From DATFDN01 sp963756495 (GTDB lineage: Bacteria; Pseudomonadota; Alphaproteobacteria; Acetobacterales; Acetobacteraceae): DNA of 64,000 nt. This document shows positions 36,011 through 44,485 of the stretch, piece after piece. Made by a program: the position numbers and the translations under genes. How positions within the stretch are numbered: the first letter of the stretch is position 1; each line of letters starts with the position of its first letter. Below the pieces are notes generated by a model that was not told where the DNA came from, made no database searches, and was given only the letters and a program-made list of their open reading frames with translations. The stretch spans positions 248,001-312,000 of the forward strand of contig CAVWNS010000002.1 of the NCBI GenBank assembly GCA_963756495.1, given 5' to 3'.

Positions 36011-37175
36011 TCAGATGGCGGGCGCGACCGTGGTTCGGGTCAGGCTGCGCAACACAGCCGCGTACGGGATCAGGATTCCGAGACTGAGCGCCGCGGCGAA
36101 GAAAAGGGGCGCACGCGCGTCGCCCGATCGATCGCGCAGCACGCCGGCGATCCACGGCGAGACGGTCATGGCGGCATAGGAGCCGGCGCTGTACCAGCCG
36201 AAGACCACCGCGCGCGCCGCCGCCGGCGTTGCCTGACCGACCTGGGCTGTCAGCGGCCCGGGCGCCATTGCGAAGACGAGGCCGAGGGCAAGCAGGACCG
36301 GAGCGGCGCCCTGCGTGAGCGGCACGGCAATCATGAGAGCCGTCGTGCCAAGGGCGCCGAGGATGACGGCCGCCTTCCGGCCGAGAACACGATCCGCCAA
36401 CAGCCCGCCAAACGGGATCGCGATTGCGGGCGTCCATACAGCAAGGCTGGCCGTCGCGGCGGCTGCGTCGACGGACCGTCCGATGGCGATGAGATAGCCG
36501 GGCAGGAACCCGACCAGCACGGTCAGCACGCCGTTGATCAACGACCAACTGAGCACCGCGGCGGCGATGAAGGCCAGTGGCGGCCCGCCGCGCTGGGCGT
36601 GCGCGCTCGCCTGATCGGGCAGCCGGACCGAGCCCCGCCCGACAAACGGGATCAGCAAAATCGCCAGCAGGGCCGGTGCGCCGGCCAGCCCAAGCGTCGC
36701 CCGCCAGCCCAGGGCAGCAGGAACAGGCCCCAGCGCGACGAGTTCCAGGGCGAGCCCGGCGGGCCAGCTTGTGATGGTGATGGCCGAGGCGGTCGAGAGC
36801 CACGGTCCCGCATACCGGTCGGCGGTCATCTTGATGATGAGCATCAGGACGGACACCCCGCCGACGCCCGCCACCACGCGCGCGGCGAGCAGGCCGGGAA
36901 AGCCGCCCGAGCGGGTCGCCAGCAGCGCACCCAGGGCGACAAGCGCGAGTCCACCGGACAACACGGCGCGGTCGCCGATCCGGCGGGCGAGAAGACCGGC
37001 GGGTACGCTGACCACGATGCCCGGCAACGTGAAAGCGCCAAGCACGAGACCTGCCTGGGCATGATCCAGGCCAAGGTCCGCGATGAGACTTCGGCATGGC
37101 AACGGCTGACGCCTGGAACGCGAAGCCGGGCGTCAGCCGGATCACGAACAGTGCGACCAATGGCAGCGCGCCCAT
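36011..37175 (-). CDS. MFS transporter, one frameshift near the N-terminus
   Basis: A twelve-helix major-facilitator protein of about 387 residues. From the ATG the first helix reads LPLVALFVIRLTPGFAFQAS. One extra base near 37091 then shifts the frame, and SLIADLGLDHAQAGLVLGAF continues to the end. The length is 3n+1. The loop 2-3 motif (ARRIGDRAVLSGGLALVALG) and helix 7-12 features (GGLLADRVLGRKAAVILGAL) are present. Without the repair it would appear as a 363-residue protein lacking helix 1, starting at TTG 37102. The substrate is unknown; it may serve the CoA-ester pathway or the M20 hydrolase gene 29 bases upstream. Confidence 0.8.
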
Positions 37176-37204
37176 TGGCCCAGCGCTATCCGCGACGGCC
37201 GCGC

Positions 37205-38341
37205 TCAGCCCGCCAGCGCGCGCTTGGCGACGCTGGCAAGGTAGGTCGCCGCGGCGGGCAGGATTGAATCGTTGTAGTCGTAGTGGGCGTTGTGCAGGCC
37301 GGCGCTCGCCCCGTTGCCGATCCACACGAAGGCGCCCGGCTTCTCGGCGAGATACCAGCTGAAATCCTCGCCTGTCATAGCCGGCGCCAGGTCGCGGCGT
37401 ACGGCGAGCCCACCGTATTCGGCGGCTTGCGCGGCCAGATCGGCCTCTTGGCGCGTGTTCGCGGTGACCAGGTTGCCGAGCCGGATCGTGACGTCGATCT
37501 CCACGCCGAAGGTCTGCGCCACGCCGGCGGCGACGCGGCGCATGGCGGCATCGGTCGCCTCGCTCACCTCCGCGCGCAGGCTGCGCATGGTGCCGCGCAT
37601 TACCGCCTCGTCCGGGATCTGGTTGAGGGCGCTGCCCGCCTCGATCGTGCACATGGAGATGACGACCGAATTGAGCGGGCTGGTCTCGCGCGAGACGACC
37701 GATTGCAGCGCGATCAGCAGGTGCGCCGCCGCGACCATCGGGTCGCGCGCCTCCTGCGGGAGGGCGGCGTGGCCGGAGCGGCCGCGCACCCGGAACTCCA
37801 CCCGGCCACCGGCGGCCATCACCGGGCCCTGGTGGACCTGCACCGTGCCGGCCTCCAGGCCCGGCCAGTTGTGGTAGCCGAAGATGCGCTCCATCGGGAA
37901 GCGCGCGAACAGATCGTCGGCGATCATCTTCTTGGCCCCGCCCCCGCCCTCCTCGGCCGGCTGAAAGACGAGCTGCACGGTGCCGCTCCAGTCGGTGTCG
38001 CGCACCAGCAACGCGGCGGCGCCCAGCAGGGACGTGGTGTGACCGTCATGGCCGCAGGCATGCATCACGCCCGGATTGCGTGACGCATACGGAAGGTCGG
38101 TCGCCTCCGCGATCGGCAGCGCGTCCATGTCGGCGCGCAAGCCAACGCTGCGGTTGGAGTTGCCCCGACCGAGGGTGGCGACCACCCCGTGCCCGCCGAC
38201 ACCGGAGGTGAACGTCACGCCCAGCTCGGCCAACCGGGCGCAGACGAACGCGGCGGTCTCGCTCTCCTGGTTCGACAGCTCGGGGTTGGCGTGCAAATGG
38301 CGGCGCCACGCGGTCAGCGTGTCGGCGAGGGTCTGGTCCAT
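37205..38341 (-). CDS. M20 family amidohydrolase (hippurate hydrolase-like)
   Basis: A 378-residue metal-dependent amidohydrolase/carboxypeptidase of the M20D group. The metal-binding core shows HACGHDGHTTSLLGAAALL, VFQPAEEGGGGAKKM with the catalytic Glu pair, and a GRSGHAALPQEARDPMVAA dimerisation domain. The C-terminal His ligand is in GLHNAHYDYND. Enzymes of this group remove acyl groups from N-acyl amino acids such as hippurate. It probably has its own promoter in the AT-richer 160-base gap upstream. It is followed by the MFS gene on the same strand, so export or import of the product is plausible. Confidence 0.9.
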   Translation of the reverse strand: MDQTLADTLTAWRRHLHANPELSNQESETAAFVCARLAELGVTFTSGVGGHGVVATLGRGNSNRSVGLRADMDALPIAEATDLPYASRNPGVMHACGHDGHTTSLLGAAALLVRDTDWSGTVQLVFQPAEEGGGGAKKMIADDLFARFPMERIFGYHNWPGLEAGTVQVHQGPVMAAGGRVEFRVRGRSGHAALPQEARDPMVAAAHLLIALQSVVSRETSPLNSVVISMCTIEAGSALNQIPDEAVMRGTMRSLRAEVSEATDAAMRRVAAGVAQTFGVEIDVTIRLGNLVTANTRQEADLAAQAAEYGGLAVRRDLAPAMTGEDFSWYLAEKPGAFVWIGNGASAGLHNAHYDYNDSILPAAATYLASVAKRALAG

Positions 38342-38501
38342 CCTGATCGTCCCTGTGTCAGTGCATCACGTTGGGGACGTCAGAGCAGCAATGCCGGTTG
38401 TAGCCTCTCCCGCGATCGCCGCTTTTTAGCACCGCCCGAACAATCACCCAGAATTATTCGAGCATTCACGCATTTAAAACACAAGCCCATTTGGCTGCAC
38501 G

Positions 38502-39518
38502 TCAGGCGGGATCGTGTGCCACGCGGATCAACAACTTGCCGAAATTCTTTCCGCCCAACATGCCTGCCAAGGCGTTCGGCGCGTTCTCCAGGCCGTCGAT
38601 CACGTCTTCGCGATATCTCAATGAGCCTTCGGCGAGCCAGGGGGTGGCCAGCGCCCGCCATTCCGCGAACCGCTCGGGCTTGTCGGACACGATCAGGCCC
38701 TGGATACGCACCCGCTTGCCCACGACGAAGCCAAGATTGGGGCCGGGGGCGAACTCCGGGTCGTTGTACTGCGACACCATCCCGCACATCACCACCCGCG
38801 CGAACGGATTCAGCAGGTCGAACGCAGCGGCCTGCACGCGCCCGCCGACATTCTCGAAATAGACATCGATGCCGTTCGGGCAGGCCGATGCCAGTTCGGC
38901 CCGCAGATCGACCGCGTGGTGGTCCACGCAGCCGTCGAACTCCAGCTCGTCCTGCACGAAGATGCATTTATCCGGGCCGCCAGCGATCCCGATGACCCGC
39001 GCCCCGGCCCGCTTGGCGAGCTGGCCGGCGACCGACCCGACCGCGCCCGATGCCGCCGAGATGACCACGGTCTCGCCTGGCTTGGGCTGGCCGATGTCCG
39101 TCATGCCGGAATAGGCGGTCGTGCCCGGCATCCCGAGCACGCCGAGATAGGTGGACAGCGGCGGCCCGTGCCGGTCCAGCTTGGCGAGAAGCTCGGCGCG
39201 CGCCACGCAGTGCGTCTGCCAGCCGCGCGCGCCCACGACGATGTCGCCCGGCGCGAGCTCCGGTGCGGCGGAGGCGACCACCTCGCCCACCGTCTCGCCG
39301 GTCATCACCTCGCCGATCTGCACGGACGGGGCATAGGATTGCCGCTCCGACAGCCGCCCGCGCATGTAGGGGTCGATGGAGAGGTAGATCGTGCGCGTGA
39401 CCACCTCGCCCGCCGCAGGCGGGGGGATCTTGTCCTCGCGCATCTCGAAGTCGGCGGGACGCGGGGTGCCGTGCGGGCGACGCCGCAGCAGGATGGAGCG
39501 GCGGGAGGTCGGGGCCAT
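38502..39518 (-). CDS. NADP-dependent MDR oxidoreductase (CurA / leukotriene B4 12-HD type)
   Basis: A 338-residue zinc-free medium-chain dehydrogenase/reductase. Typical blocks are RTIYLSIDPYMRGRLSERQS, PGTTAYSGMTDIGQPKPGET, the NADP site ISAASGAVGSVAGQLAKRAG, VDVYFENVGG-like DVYFENVGGRVQAAAFDLL and CGMVSQYN. Members reduce alpha,beta-unsaturated ketones or aldehydes (curcumin, 15-oxo-prostaglandins). It lies one base downstream of the Zn-alcohol dehydrogenase gene on the same strand, so the two oxidoreductases are almost certainly co-transcribed. Confidence 0.9.
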   Translation of the reverse strand: MAPTSRRSILLRRRPHGTPRPADFEMREDKIPPPAAGEVVTRTIYLSIDPYMRGRLSERQSYAPSVQIGEVMTGETVGEVVASAAPELAPGDIVVGARGWQTHCVARAELLAKLDRHGPPLSTYLGVLGMPGTTAYSGMTDIGQPKPGETVVISAASGAVGSVAGQLAKRAGARVIGIAGGPDKCIFVQDELEFDGCVDHHAVDLRAELASACPNGIDVYFENVGGRVQAAAFDLLNPFARVVMCGMVSQYNDPEFAPGPNLGFVVGKRVRIQGLIVSDKPERFAEWRALATPWLAEGSLRYREDVIDGLENAPNALAGMLGGKNFGKLLIRVAHDPA

Positions 39519-39519
39519 T

Positions 39520-40581
39520 TCAGGCGGCCTCGGCGCGCAGCACGAGCCGGCCCGTCACCTTGCCGTCGCGCAGGCGCATCAGCGCGTCGTACGCCTGCGA
39601 CTGCGCGACGGTGGCGACCGGCAGCGGCTGCACGTCGCCGTCCTGGGCGAGCGCGACCAGCTCGCGCAGGTCCTTCACCGTGCCGACGTAGCTGCCCTGG
39701 ATGGTCAGCGCGCGCATCGCCATCAGCGGCAGCGGCAGCATCAGCTCGCCGCCGAACAGGCCGACCTGCACCAGCTTGCCGCCCTTGCGCAGCGCGCCGA
39801 AGGCGAAGCGGGCGGTGGCGGTGCCGTTCACCAGGTCGATGACCGCCAGCACCGCGCCGCCCGCCGCCTGGATGATCGCCTTGGCGACCCCATCGCCGTT
39901 GCCGTCCACCACCTTTGTCGCGCCCGCCTCCAGCGCCGCCTGGCGCTTCTCCTCGCTGACATCGACGACTATGATGCTGCGGTGGCCCATCGCCTTGAGG
40001 ATGGCGATGGCGTTCATCCCCAGTCCACCGGCGCCCACCAGCACGATCGCCTCATCGGGGGGCATCGGCATGACCTTGCTGATGGCCGAATAGACCGTGA
40101 TCCCCGAACAGGCGTAGGTCGCGGCCACCGCCGGATCGAGCGTGCCGGGATCGACCAGATGGCGCGGGTGCGGCGCGACCACATGGGTGCCGTAGCCACC
40201 GTTCTGATAGACGCCCAGGCTGCGCGGCATCAGGCACATGTTGTCCTCGTCGCCGAGGCACGCCGCGCAGGTGCCGCAGCCGACCCAGGGATAGACGATG
40301 CGCAGATCGCCCACCTTCACCCCGGTGGCGTCCGGTCCGAGCTTGACCACGCGCCCGACGATCTCGTGTCCCATCGCCAGCGGCAGCACCACGCCACGGT
40401 CCTTCAGCGACATTCTCTGGCCGCCGCCGACGTCGTAGTATCCGTCCCAGATATGCAGGTCGGAGTGGCAGACGCCGCAATGCGTGGTCTCCAGCAGCAC
40501 CTCGGTGCCCTTCGGCTCCGGGGTCGGCAACTCGATCTCCCGCAGCGGCTCCCCGTTCTCGACGACGGCCCAGGCGCGCAT
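39520..40581 (-). CDS. zinc-dependent alcohol dehydrogenase (AdhP-like)
   Basis: A 353-residue medium-chain alcohol dehydrogenase. The catalytic zinc ligands are CGVCHSDLHIWDG and MGHEIVGRVVK, and the structural zinc cluster is CGTCAACLGDEDNMC. The Rossmann motif is LVGAGGLGMNAIAILKAMG, then VDVSEEKRQAALEAGA. The start MRAWAVVENGEPLREIELPT is the normal N-terminus; the frame extends upstream without conserved sequence. It is coupled with the CurA-type reductase that follows it. The gap to the divergent GNAT gene is 95 bases. Confidence 0.92.
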   Translation of the reverse strand: MRAWAVVENGEPLREIELPTPEPKGTEVLLETTHCGVCHSDLHIWDGYYDVGGGQRMSLKDRGVVLPLAMGHEIVGRVVKLGPDATGVKVGDLRIVYPWVGCGTCAACLGDEDNMCLMPRSLGVYQNGGYGTHVVAPHPRHLVDPGTLDPAVAATYACSGITVYSAISKVMPMPPDEAIVLVGAGGLGMNAIAILKAMGHRSIIVVDVSEEKRQAALEAGATKVVDGNGDGVAKAIIQAAGGAVLAVIDLVNGTATARFAFGALRKGGKLVQVGLFGGELMLPLPLMAMRALTIQGSYVGTVKDLRELVALAQDGDVQPLPVATVAQSQAYDALMRLRDGKVTGRLVLRAEAA

Positions 40582-40676
40582 CAGTACCCTCCCAACGGCA
40601 GCGACAGTGGGGCCTCGTGTGGACGCCGAGCCGGGGGGCGTCAAGATAGCGGCCTGCCGCGTCACGAGGGGAATGG

Positions 40677-41135
40677 ATGCTCGCAATCACGCAGGAAGCG
40701 CCACGCCAGCCGGACATCCTGTGCCTGCTCGACCAGTCCGACGCGCACTCGGCCGCGCTCTACCCGCCCGACAGCCGCCACCTGGTGGATGTCGCATTCC
40801 TGTCCGGGCCGTCCGTCCGCTTCTTCGTCGCACGCCGGGACGGACGGGCGGTCGGCTGCGGCGCGCTTGTTCCCACCGACGGGCGCGCGGCCGAGCTGAA
40901 GCGGATGTTCGTCGTGCCAGGCCTGCGCGGGCACGGCATCGGCCGCGCCCTGATGACCACCATCGAGGACGCGGCAAGGCAGGACGGGGTGCGCCTACTG
41001 CTGCTCGAAACCGGCGTCCAATCGACGCCGGCTTTGGCGCTTTATCGACGCTGCGGCTTCCAGGAGCGGGGACCGTTCGGCGCTTACCGGGCGGACAAGC
41101 TGAGCGTGTTCATGAGCAAGGCCATCGCCCTTTGA
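40677..41135 (+). CDS. GNAT family N-acetyltransferase
   Basis: A 152-residue single-domain acetyltransferase. The acetyl-CoA binding segment is LKRMFVVPGLRGHGIGRALM (V-x-x-x-x-RGxGIGxxL), followed by LLLETGVQSTPALALYRRCG and FQERGPFGAYRADKLSVFM, the usual end of the fold. The start ATG is preceded by GAGGGGA. It is divergent from the alcohol dehydrogenase. The substrate is unknown; it could be an amino acid, amine or small-molecule detoxification target. Confidence 0.87.
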   Translation: MLAITQEAPRQPDILCLLDQSDAHSAALYPPDSRHLVDVAFLSGPSVRFFVARRDGRAVGCGALVPTDGRAAELKRMFVVPGLRGHGIGRALMTTIEDAARQDGVRLLLLETGVQSTPALALYRRCGFQERGPFGAYRADKLSVFMSKAIAL

Positions 41136-41289
41136 GACGGTGTCGCGGGAGGCGCCTCGCGTCCTGCCCGTTATCGGGTTGCGCACGGTATCGCCCGGCG
41201 GAGATCTGCTTGAGAAAGCCTGCCGTATCTGTGCAAGCTACTGGCCGGTGCGAAGGGCCGATAGCGTTTCTTTCGCAACGGGGAGGAGG

Positions 41290-41309
41290 GTCTGCGGAAA
41301 TTCGCAGAC
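41290..41309. promoter_or_regulatory. perfect 7-bp dyad upstream of MFS gene (possible operator)
   Basis: GTCTGCG (41290-41296) and CGCAGAC (41303-41309) form an exact inverted repeat around a six-base centre, 30 bases before the MFS start. There is no T-run, so it is a poor terminator for the GNAT gene, which ended 150 bases earlier. An operator or a leader hairpin is more likely. The rest of the 203-base gap shows nothing I can name. Confidence 0.4.
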
Positions 41310-41338
41310 TGGACCAAGAAAGAAGGACACAAGAGACA

Positions 41339-42778
41339 ATGGATCGCGCACGATCTGCTGGTTCTTCTGGCCGGCTGGCGGCAACCCCTCATGGCACCGG
41401 GGTGAGCGGGACCGGCCGCATAGCGGCCAGGCTCGATCGTCTGCCGCTGACCTGGATGCAGTGGCGTCTGGCCTTGATCACGCAGATCTTCTGGGGCGTG
41501 ATCATCGCCGCGGACGGCATCCCGGCCAAACTTTACCCGTTCATCTGGGGACCGAGGCACAGTTTCGGCACCGTCGCCTTCTCCGTGCTGCTGGCGATGC
41601 AGTTTGGCGTCGGCATTCTCGTGGGCGAGTATCTGATCGGCATTGTCGCCGATCGCTGGGGGCGGCGGACCGCACTCTTGGTGTCCTCGCTAGCCGTGTC
41701 GCTGCCGCTGTGGCCGACCGCGCTCACCGACGATTTCGGCCTGCTGATGTTGTTCTTCGGCCTGTCCTCGATCGGAATGGGCGGCGTGCTGTCCACCAAC
41801 GTCGTCTACATGGGCGAAATCGTGCCGCCACGCGAGCGCGGACGGGTGATGCTCGCCGCGCAGATGCTTGCCGTGCTGGTGTACGGGGTGCTCGGCAACG
41901 TGCCGGGAATGTTCTGGATCCCGGAGCACTATGACTGGTTCATCTATCTGTTCACCGCGGTTCCCTTGGTGGTGCTGGTGCCGCTTGCACTGTGGGCGAT
42001 GCCGGAATCGCCGCGCTGGCTGGAAGCGCACGGCCATCATGGCGAGGCCGAGCGGGTCACCGCGATGCTGGAAGCCGAGTGCCTGCGCCGCAGCGGCCTC
42101 GACCGCCTGCCGGAACCCGAGTACGCCCGCTACGCCGTGCCGGTGAGCCAGCATGTGCCGCTAGGGGAGTTGTTCCGCGGCGAGTATGGGAGGCGGACCA
42201 TCATCCTGCTGATTGCCTGGATCGTCGGCTACGCCGGCCTCGTCTATGGCTTCAGCGGCTTCTTGCCGGTGCTGCTCGCCAGCTTCGGAATGTCCGCTGG
42301 CGAGACATTCGGCGCGCTGCTGGCCGCCAGTGTCGTCGGCGGCTGTGCCGGCCTGGCGATCAGCTCGCTGATCGGCGAGCGGGTGGAGCGGCGCTCCACC
42401 ATCATGGTCTCGGCGCTCCTGTTCTGCGCGGCGATGTGCCTGCTGTATTTCGAGCACACGATCGTCGCCGTCTTCGTGCTGTCGGCGGTCTCTTGGGGCA
42501 CGATGACGGTCTGGCTGTTCAACATGTACAACTATACCGCAGCGGCCTACCCCACGCGGCTGCGCGCGACCGGAACCGGCCTCACCGACGGCTTGGGCCA
42601 TCTAGGCTCGATCTTCGGCCCGCTGATCGCCGGCGCGCTGTTCGCCGCCACCGCCGCATCGGGGCATGTCGGGTGGTTTGTCTATGTCACCATCCCCGGC
42701 GCGCTGGTCCCTGCCGCCTTGATCTGGTGGTACGGGATCAACCAGCGGCGGGCGATCCTGGAGCAGATCTCCGCCTAA
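41339..42778 (+). CDS. MFS transporter (sugar/metabolite porter type)
   Basis: A 479-residue twelve-helix major-facilitator protein with a 30-residue polar N-terminus. The motifs are GEYLIGIVADRWGRRTALLV (D-R-x-G-R-R between helices 2 and 3), MGEIVPPRERGRVMLAAQM, WAMPESPRWLEAHGHH before the central loop, and YPTRLRATGTGLTDGLGHLG in the second half. PESPRWL and the RxxxT block are typical of the sugar porter and aromatic acid families. The chosen ATG has AAGGAC upstream; the open frame extends much further but without sense. The substrate is unknown. Confidence 0.87.
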   Translation: MDRARSAGSSGRLAATPHGTGVSGTGRIAARLDRLPLTWMQWRLALITQIFWGVIIAADGIPAKLYPFIWGPRHSFGTVAFSVLLAMQFGVGILVGEYLIGIVADRWGRRTALLVSSLAVSLPLWPTALTDDFGLLMLFFGLSSIGMGGVLSTNVVYMGEIVPPRERGRVMLAAQMLAVLVYGVLGNVPGMFWIPEHYDWFIYLFTAVPLVVLVPLALWAMPESPRWLEAHGHHGEAERVTAMLEAECLRRSGLDRLPEPEYARYAVPVSQHVPLGELFRGEYGRRTIILLIAWIVGYAGLVYGFSGFLPVLLASFGMSAGETFGALLAASVVGGCAGLAISSLIGERVERRSTIMVSALLFCAAMCLLYFEHTIVAVFVLSAVSWGTMTVWLFNMYNYTAAAYPTRLRATGTGLTDGLGHLGSIFGPLIAGALFAATAASGHVGWFVYVTIPGALVPAALIWWYGINQRRAILEQISA

Positions 42779-42799
42779 GTCGCGACTGATAAGAAGCGC

Positions 42800-42824
42800 G
42801 GTTAGTTTCCAAGCGAGACTAACC
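42800..42824. terminator. stem-loop between convergent genes
   Basis: GGTTAGTTTC and GAGACTAACC pair over ten positions (one G-T wobble) around a CAAGC loop. The hairpin lies 22 bases after the MFS stop and overlaps the last bases of the convergent 2-hydroxyacid dehydrogenase. No clear U-tract follows, so strength is uncertain. Position and shape suggest a shared bidirectional terminator. Confidence 0.5.
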
Positions 42825-43802
42825 CGCTTGCCTTAGAACCTCTGGGTTCACCACTCGCACCGGGTGGCCGTCGAGGAAGGCCAGCGCGTTCTCGACGCTC
42901 TCCGGGTAGAACTGCGCCCAGACCTCGCGCACGCCGTAACCGAGATGCGGGGTCAGGACGGTGTTGGGCGCGGTGCGCAGCTTGTGGCCCGGCGGCAGCG
43001 GCTCCTGGTCGTAGACATCCAGCGCCGCGACAATGCGGCCGGCGCGCACCGCCTCGACCAGCGCCGCCTCATCGACGATCGGGCCGCGCGAGGTGTTCAC
43101 GAGCAATGCGCGCGGCTTCATGCGCGCGATCTCCGCCCGGCCGATCAGTCCGCGCGTGCGATCCGACAGGACGAGATGGATGCTGACCGCGTCGGCGCGC
43201 GCCAGCAGCTCGTCCTTGCTGACCAGGGTCGCGCCGGCCGCTCGCGCCTTCTCCGCCGTGAGATTTTGGCTCCAGGCCAGGACCTCCATGCCGAGCGCCT
43301 TGCCGTAATGGGCTATCCGCGAGCCGAGGCGGCCGAGGCCGATCACGCCCAATGTCTTACCGTCCAGCACCGCGCCCTCCGGCACGCCGCGCTGGAACCC
43401 GCCCGCGCGGATCGCCGCATCGCCGGCCGGGATATGCCTGAAGCCGGCGATCAGCAAGCCGAGCGCCAGTTCGGCCGTGGCCGCGAGGCCCGGGCCGCCG
43501 CCGGTGTTGCAGACCACAATCCCACGCTCCGTGGCCGTGGCCATGTCGAGCGAGAGCGTGCGCGCACTGGTGGTCCCCAGCATCTTCAGATTGGTCAGCC
43601 GGCGCAGCAGCGAGCCGGTGAAGTGCGTGCGCTCGCGCATCGCCAGCAGGATCTCGAACGCGGCAAGGCCCTGCGCCGCCGCGTTCTCGGTGGCGAAGGC
43701 GTCGGCGAAGAACGTCACCTCGCCCCGTGTCTCCAGCTTCGACCAGTCGGCCGATTGCCGTGCGACACCCTGCCAGTCGTCCAGCACCGCCACCTTGACC
43801 AT
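42819..43802 (-). CDS. D-2-hydroxyacid dehydrogenase family protein
   Basis: A 327-residue NAD(P)-dependent 2-hydroxyacid dehydrogenase. The nucleotide-binding motif is GVIGLGRLGSRIAHYGKALG. The active-site residues lie in NTSRGPIVDEAALVEAV (Arg), DVYDQEPLPPGH (Glu) and LTPHLGYGVREV (His). The start MVKVAVLDDWQGVARQSADW is typical of the subfamily close to phosphoglycerate dehydrogenase. The exact substrate, possibly glyoxylate or hydroxypyruvate, is unknown. It is divergent from the DUF4337 gene with an 82-base gap. Confidence 0.92.
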   Translation of the reverse strand: MVKVAVLDDWQGVARQSADWSKLETRGEVTFFADAFATENAAAQGLAAFEILLAMRERTHFTGSLLRRLTNLKMLGTTSARTLSLDMATATERGIVVCNTGGGPGLAATAELALGLLIAGFRHIPAGDAAIRAGGFQRGVPEGAVLDGKTLGVIGLGRLGSRIAHYGKALGMEVLAWSQNLTAEKARAAGATLVSKDELLARADAVSIHLVLSDRTRGLIGRAEIARMKPRALLVNTSRGPIVDEAALVEAVRAGRIVAALDVYDQEPLPPGHKLRTAPNTVLTPHLGYGVREVWAQFYPESVENALAFLDGHPVRVVNPEVLRQAG

Positions 43803-43884
43803 GCGCGCCTCCCGCCCTTCGCGCAGGGTGGAACCCAGCCGCCTTGTGTGCAAGACGTGGCGCGACGGCCGGCGGGGGACGCGG

Positions 43885-44478
43885 ATGAGTGAGACGATCG
43901 AGCAGGCGCGGGAAGGAATCGAGCGGGCGCACCACGCGCATGCCCATGAGGGCGACGAGAGCGCGCGCTGGATCGCGGTGCTGGTGGCGGTGCTCGCCGC
44001 GTTGCTGGCGATCAGCGACCTGGGCGAGAAATCGTCCACGACGACCTACCTGACCCGCCACATCGCGCTATCTGATGACTACGCCTACTACCAGGAAAAG
44101 CACGTCCGGCTGACCACGATGCAGTCGGAAGAGGCCGTCCTGCTGAGCCTGCCCAACGCCGCCGACCCGGCGATCCAGAACCGGGTCAGACAATCGCACG
44201 AGGAGCAGGCGCGCCTACAGGACAGCCCGGGATCGCAGGGCGCGGCCTCGCAAGGCATGAAGCAGCTCATGGAAAAGGCCACGCAGGACAAGGAGGTACG
44301 CGATCACGCCGCGCACCTTGCCCACCAGCTTGAAACGGTCGTGGGCGGGCTTCAACTCGCCATCGTGCTGGCCTCCGTCTCCGTGGTCACCCGCGTCCGC
44401 GCCCTCGCCTGGGGCGGCGCGGTGCTCGGCCTGGCGGGGACCGTCTACGGGCTGCTGCTGTGGACGGGGGGGGTCTGA
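43885..44478 (+). CDS. DUF4337 membrane protein
   Basis: A 197-residue protein with three hydrophobic segments: WIAVLVAVLAALLAISDLG (about residues 30-48), GLQLAIVLASVSVVTRVRAL and WGGAVLGLAGTVYGLLLWTG near the end. A long soluble alpha-helical region rich in Gln, Glu and Lys lies between them, with ALSDDYAYYQEKHVRLTTMQ. This arrangement matches DUF4337, a family of unknown function. The His-rich HHAHAHEGDE stretch precedes the first helix. Nothing in the neighbourhood suggests a role. Confidence 0.8.
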   Translation: MSETIEQAREGIERAHHAHAHEGDESARWIAVLVAVLAALLAISDLGEKSSTTTYLTRHIALSDDYAYYQEKHVRLTTMQSEEAVLLSLPNAADPAIQNRVRQSHEEQARLQDSPGSQGAASQGMKQLMEKATQDKEVRDHAAHLAHQLETVVGGLQLAIVLASVSVVTRVRALAWGGAVLGLAGTVYGLLLWTGGV

Positions 44479-44485
44479 GCGTCTG

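Noticed and set aside
35982..37652. A 556-codon minus-strand frame
   Set aside because: Only its first-helix segment (37091-37175) is real MFS sequence; the rest is antisense or out of frame to the M20 gene.
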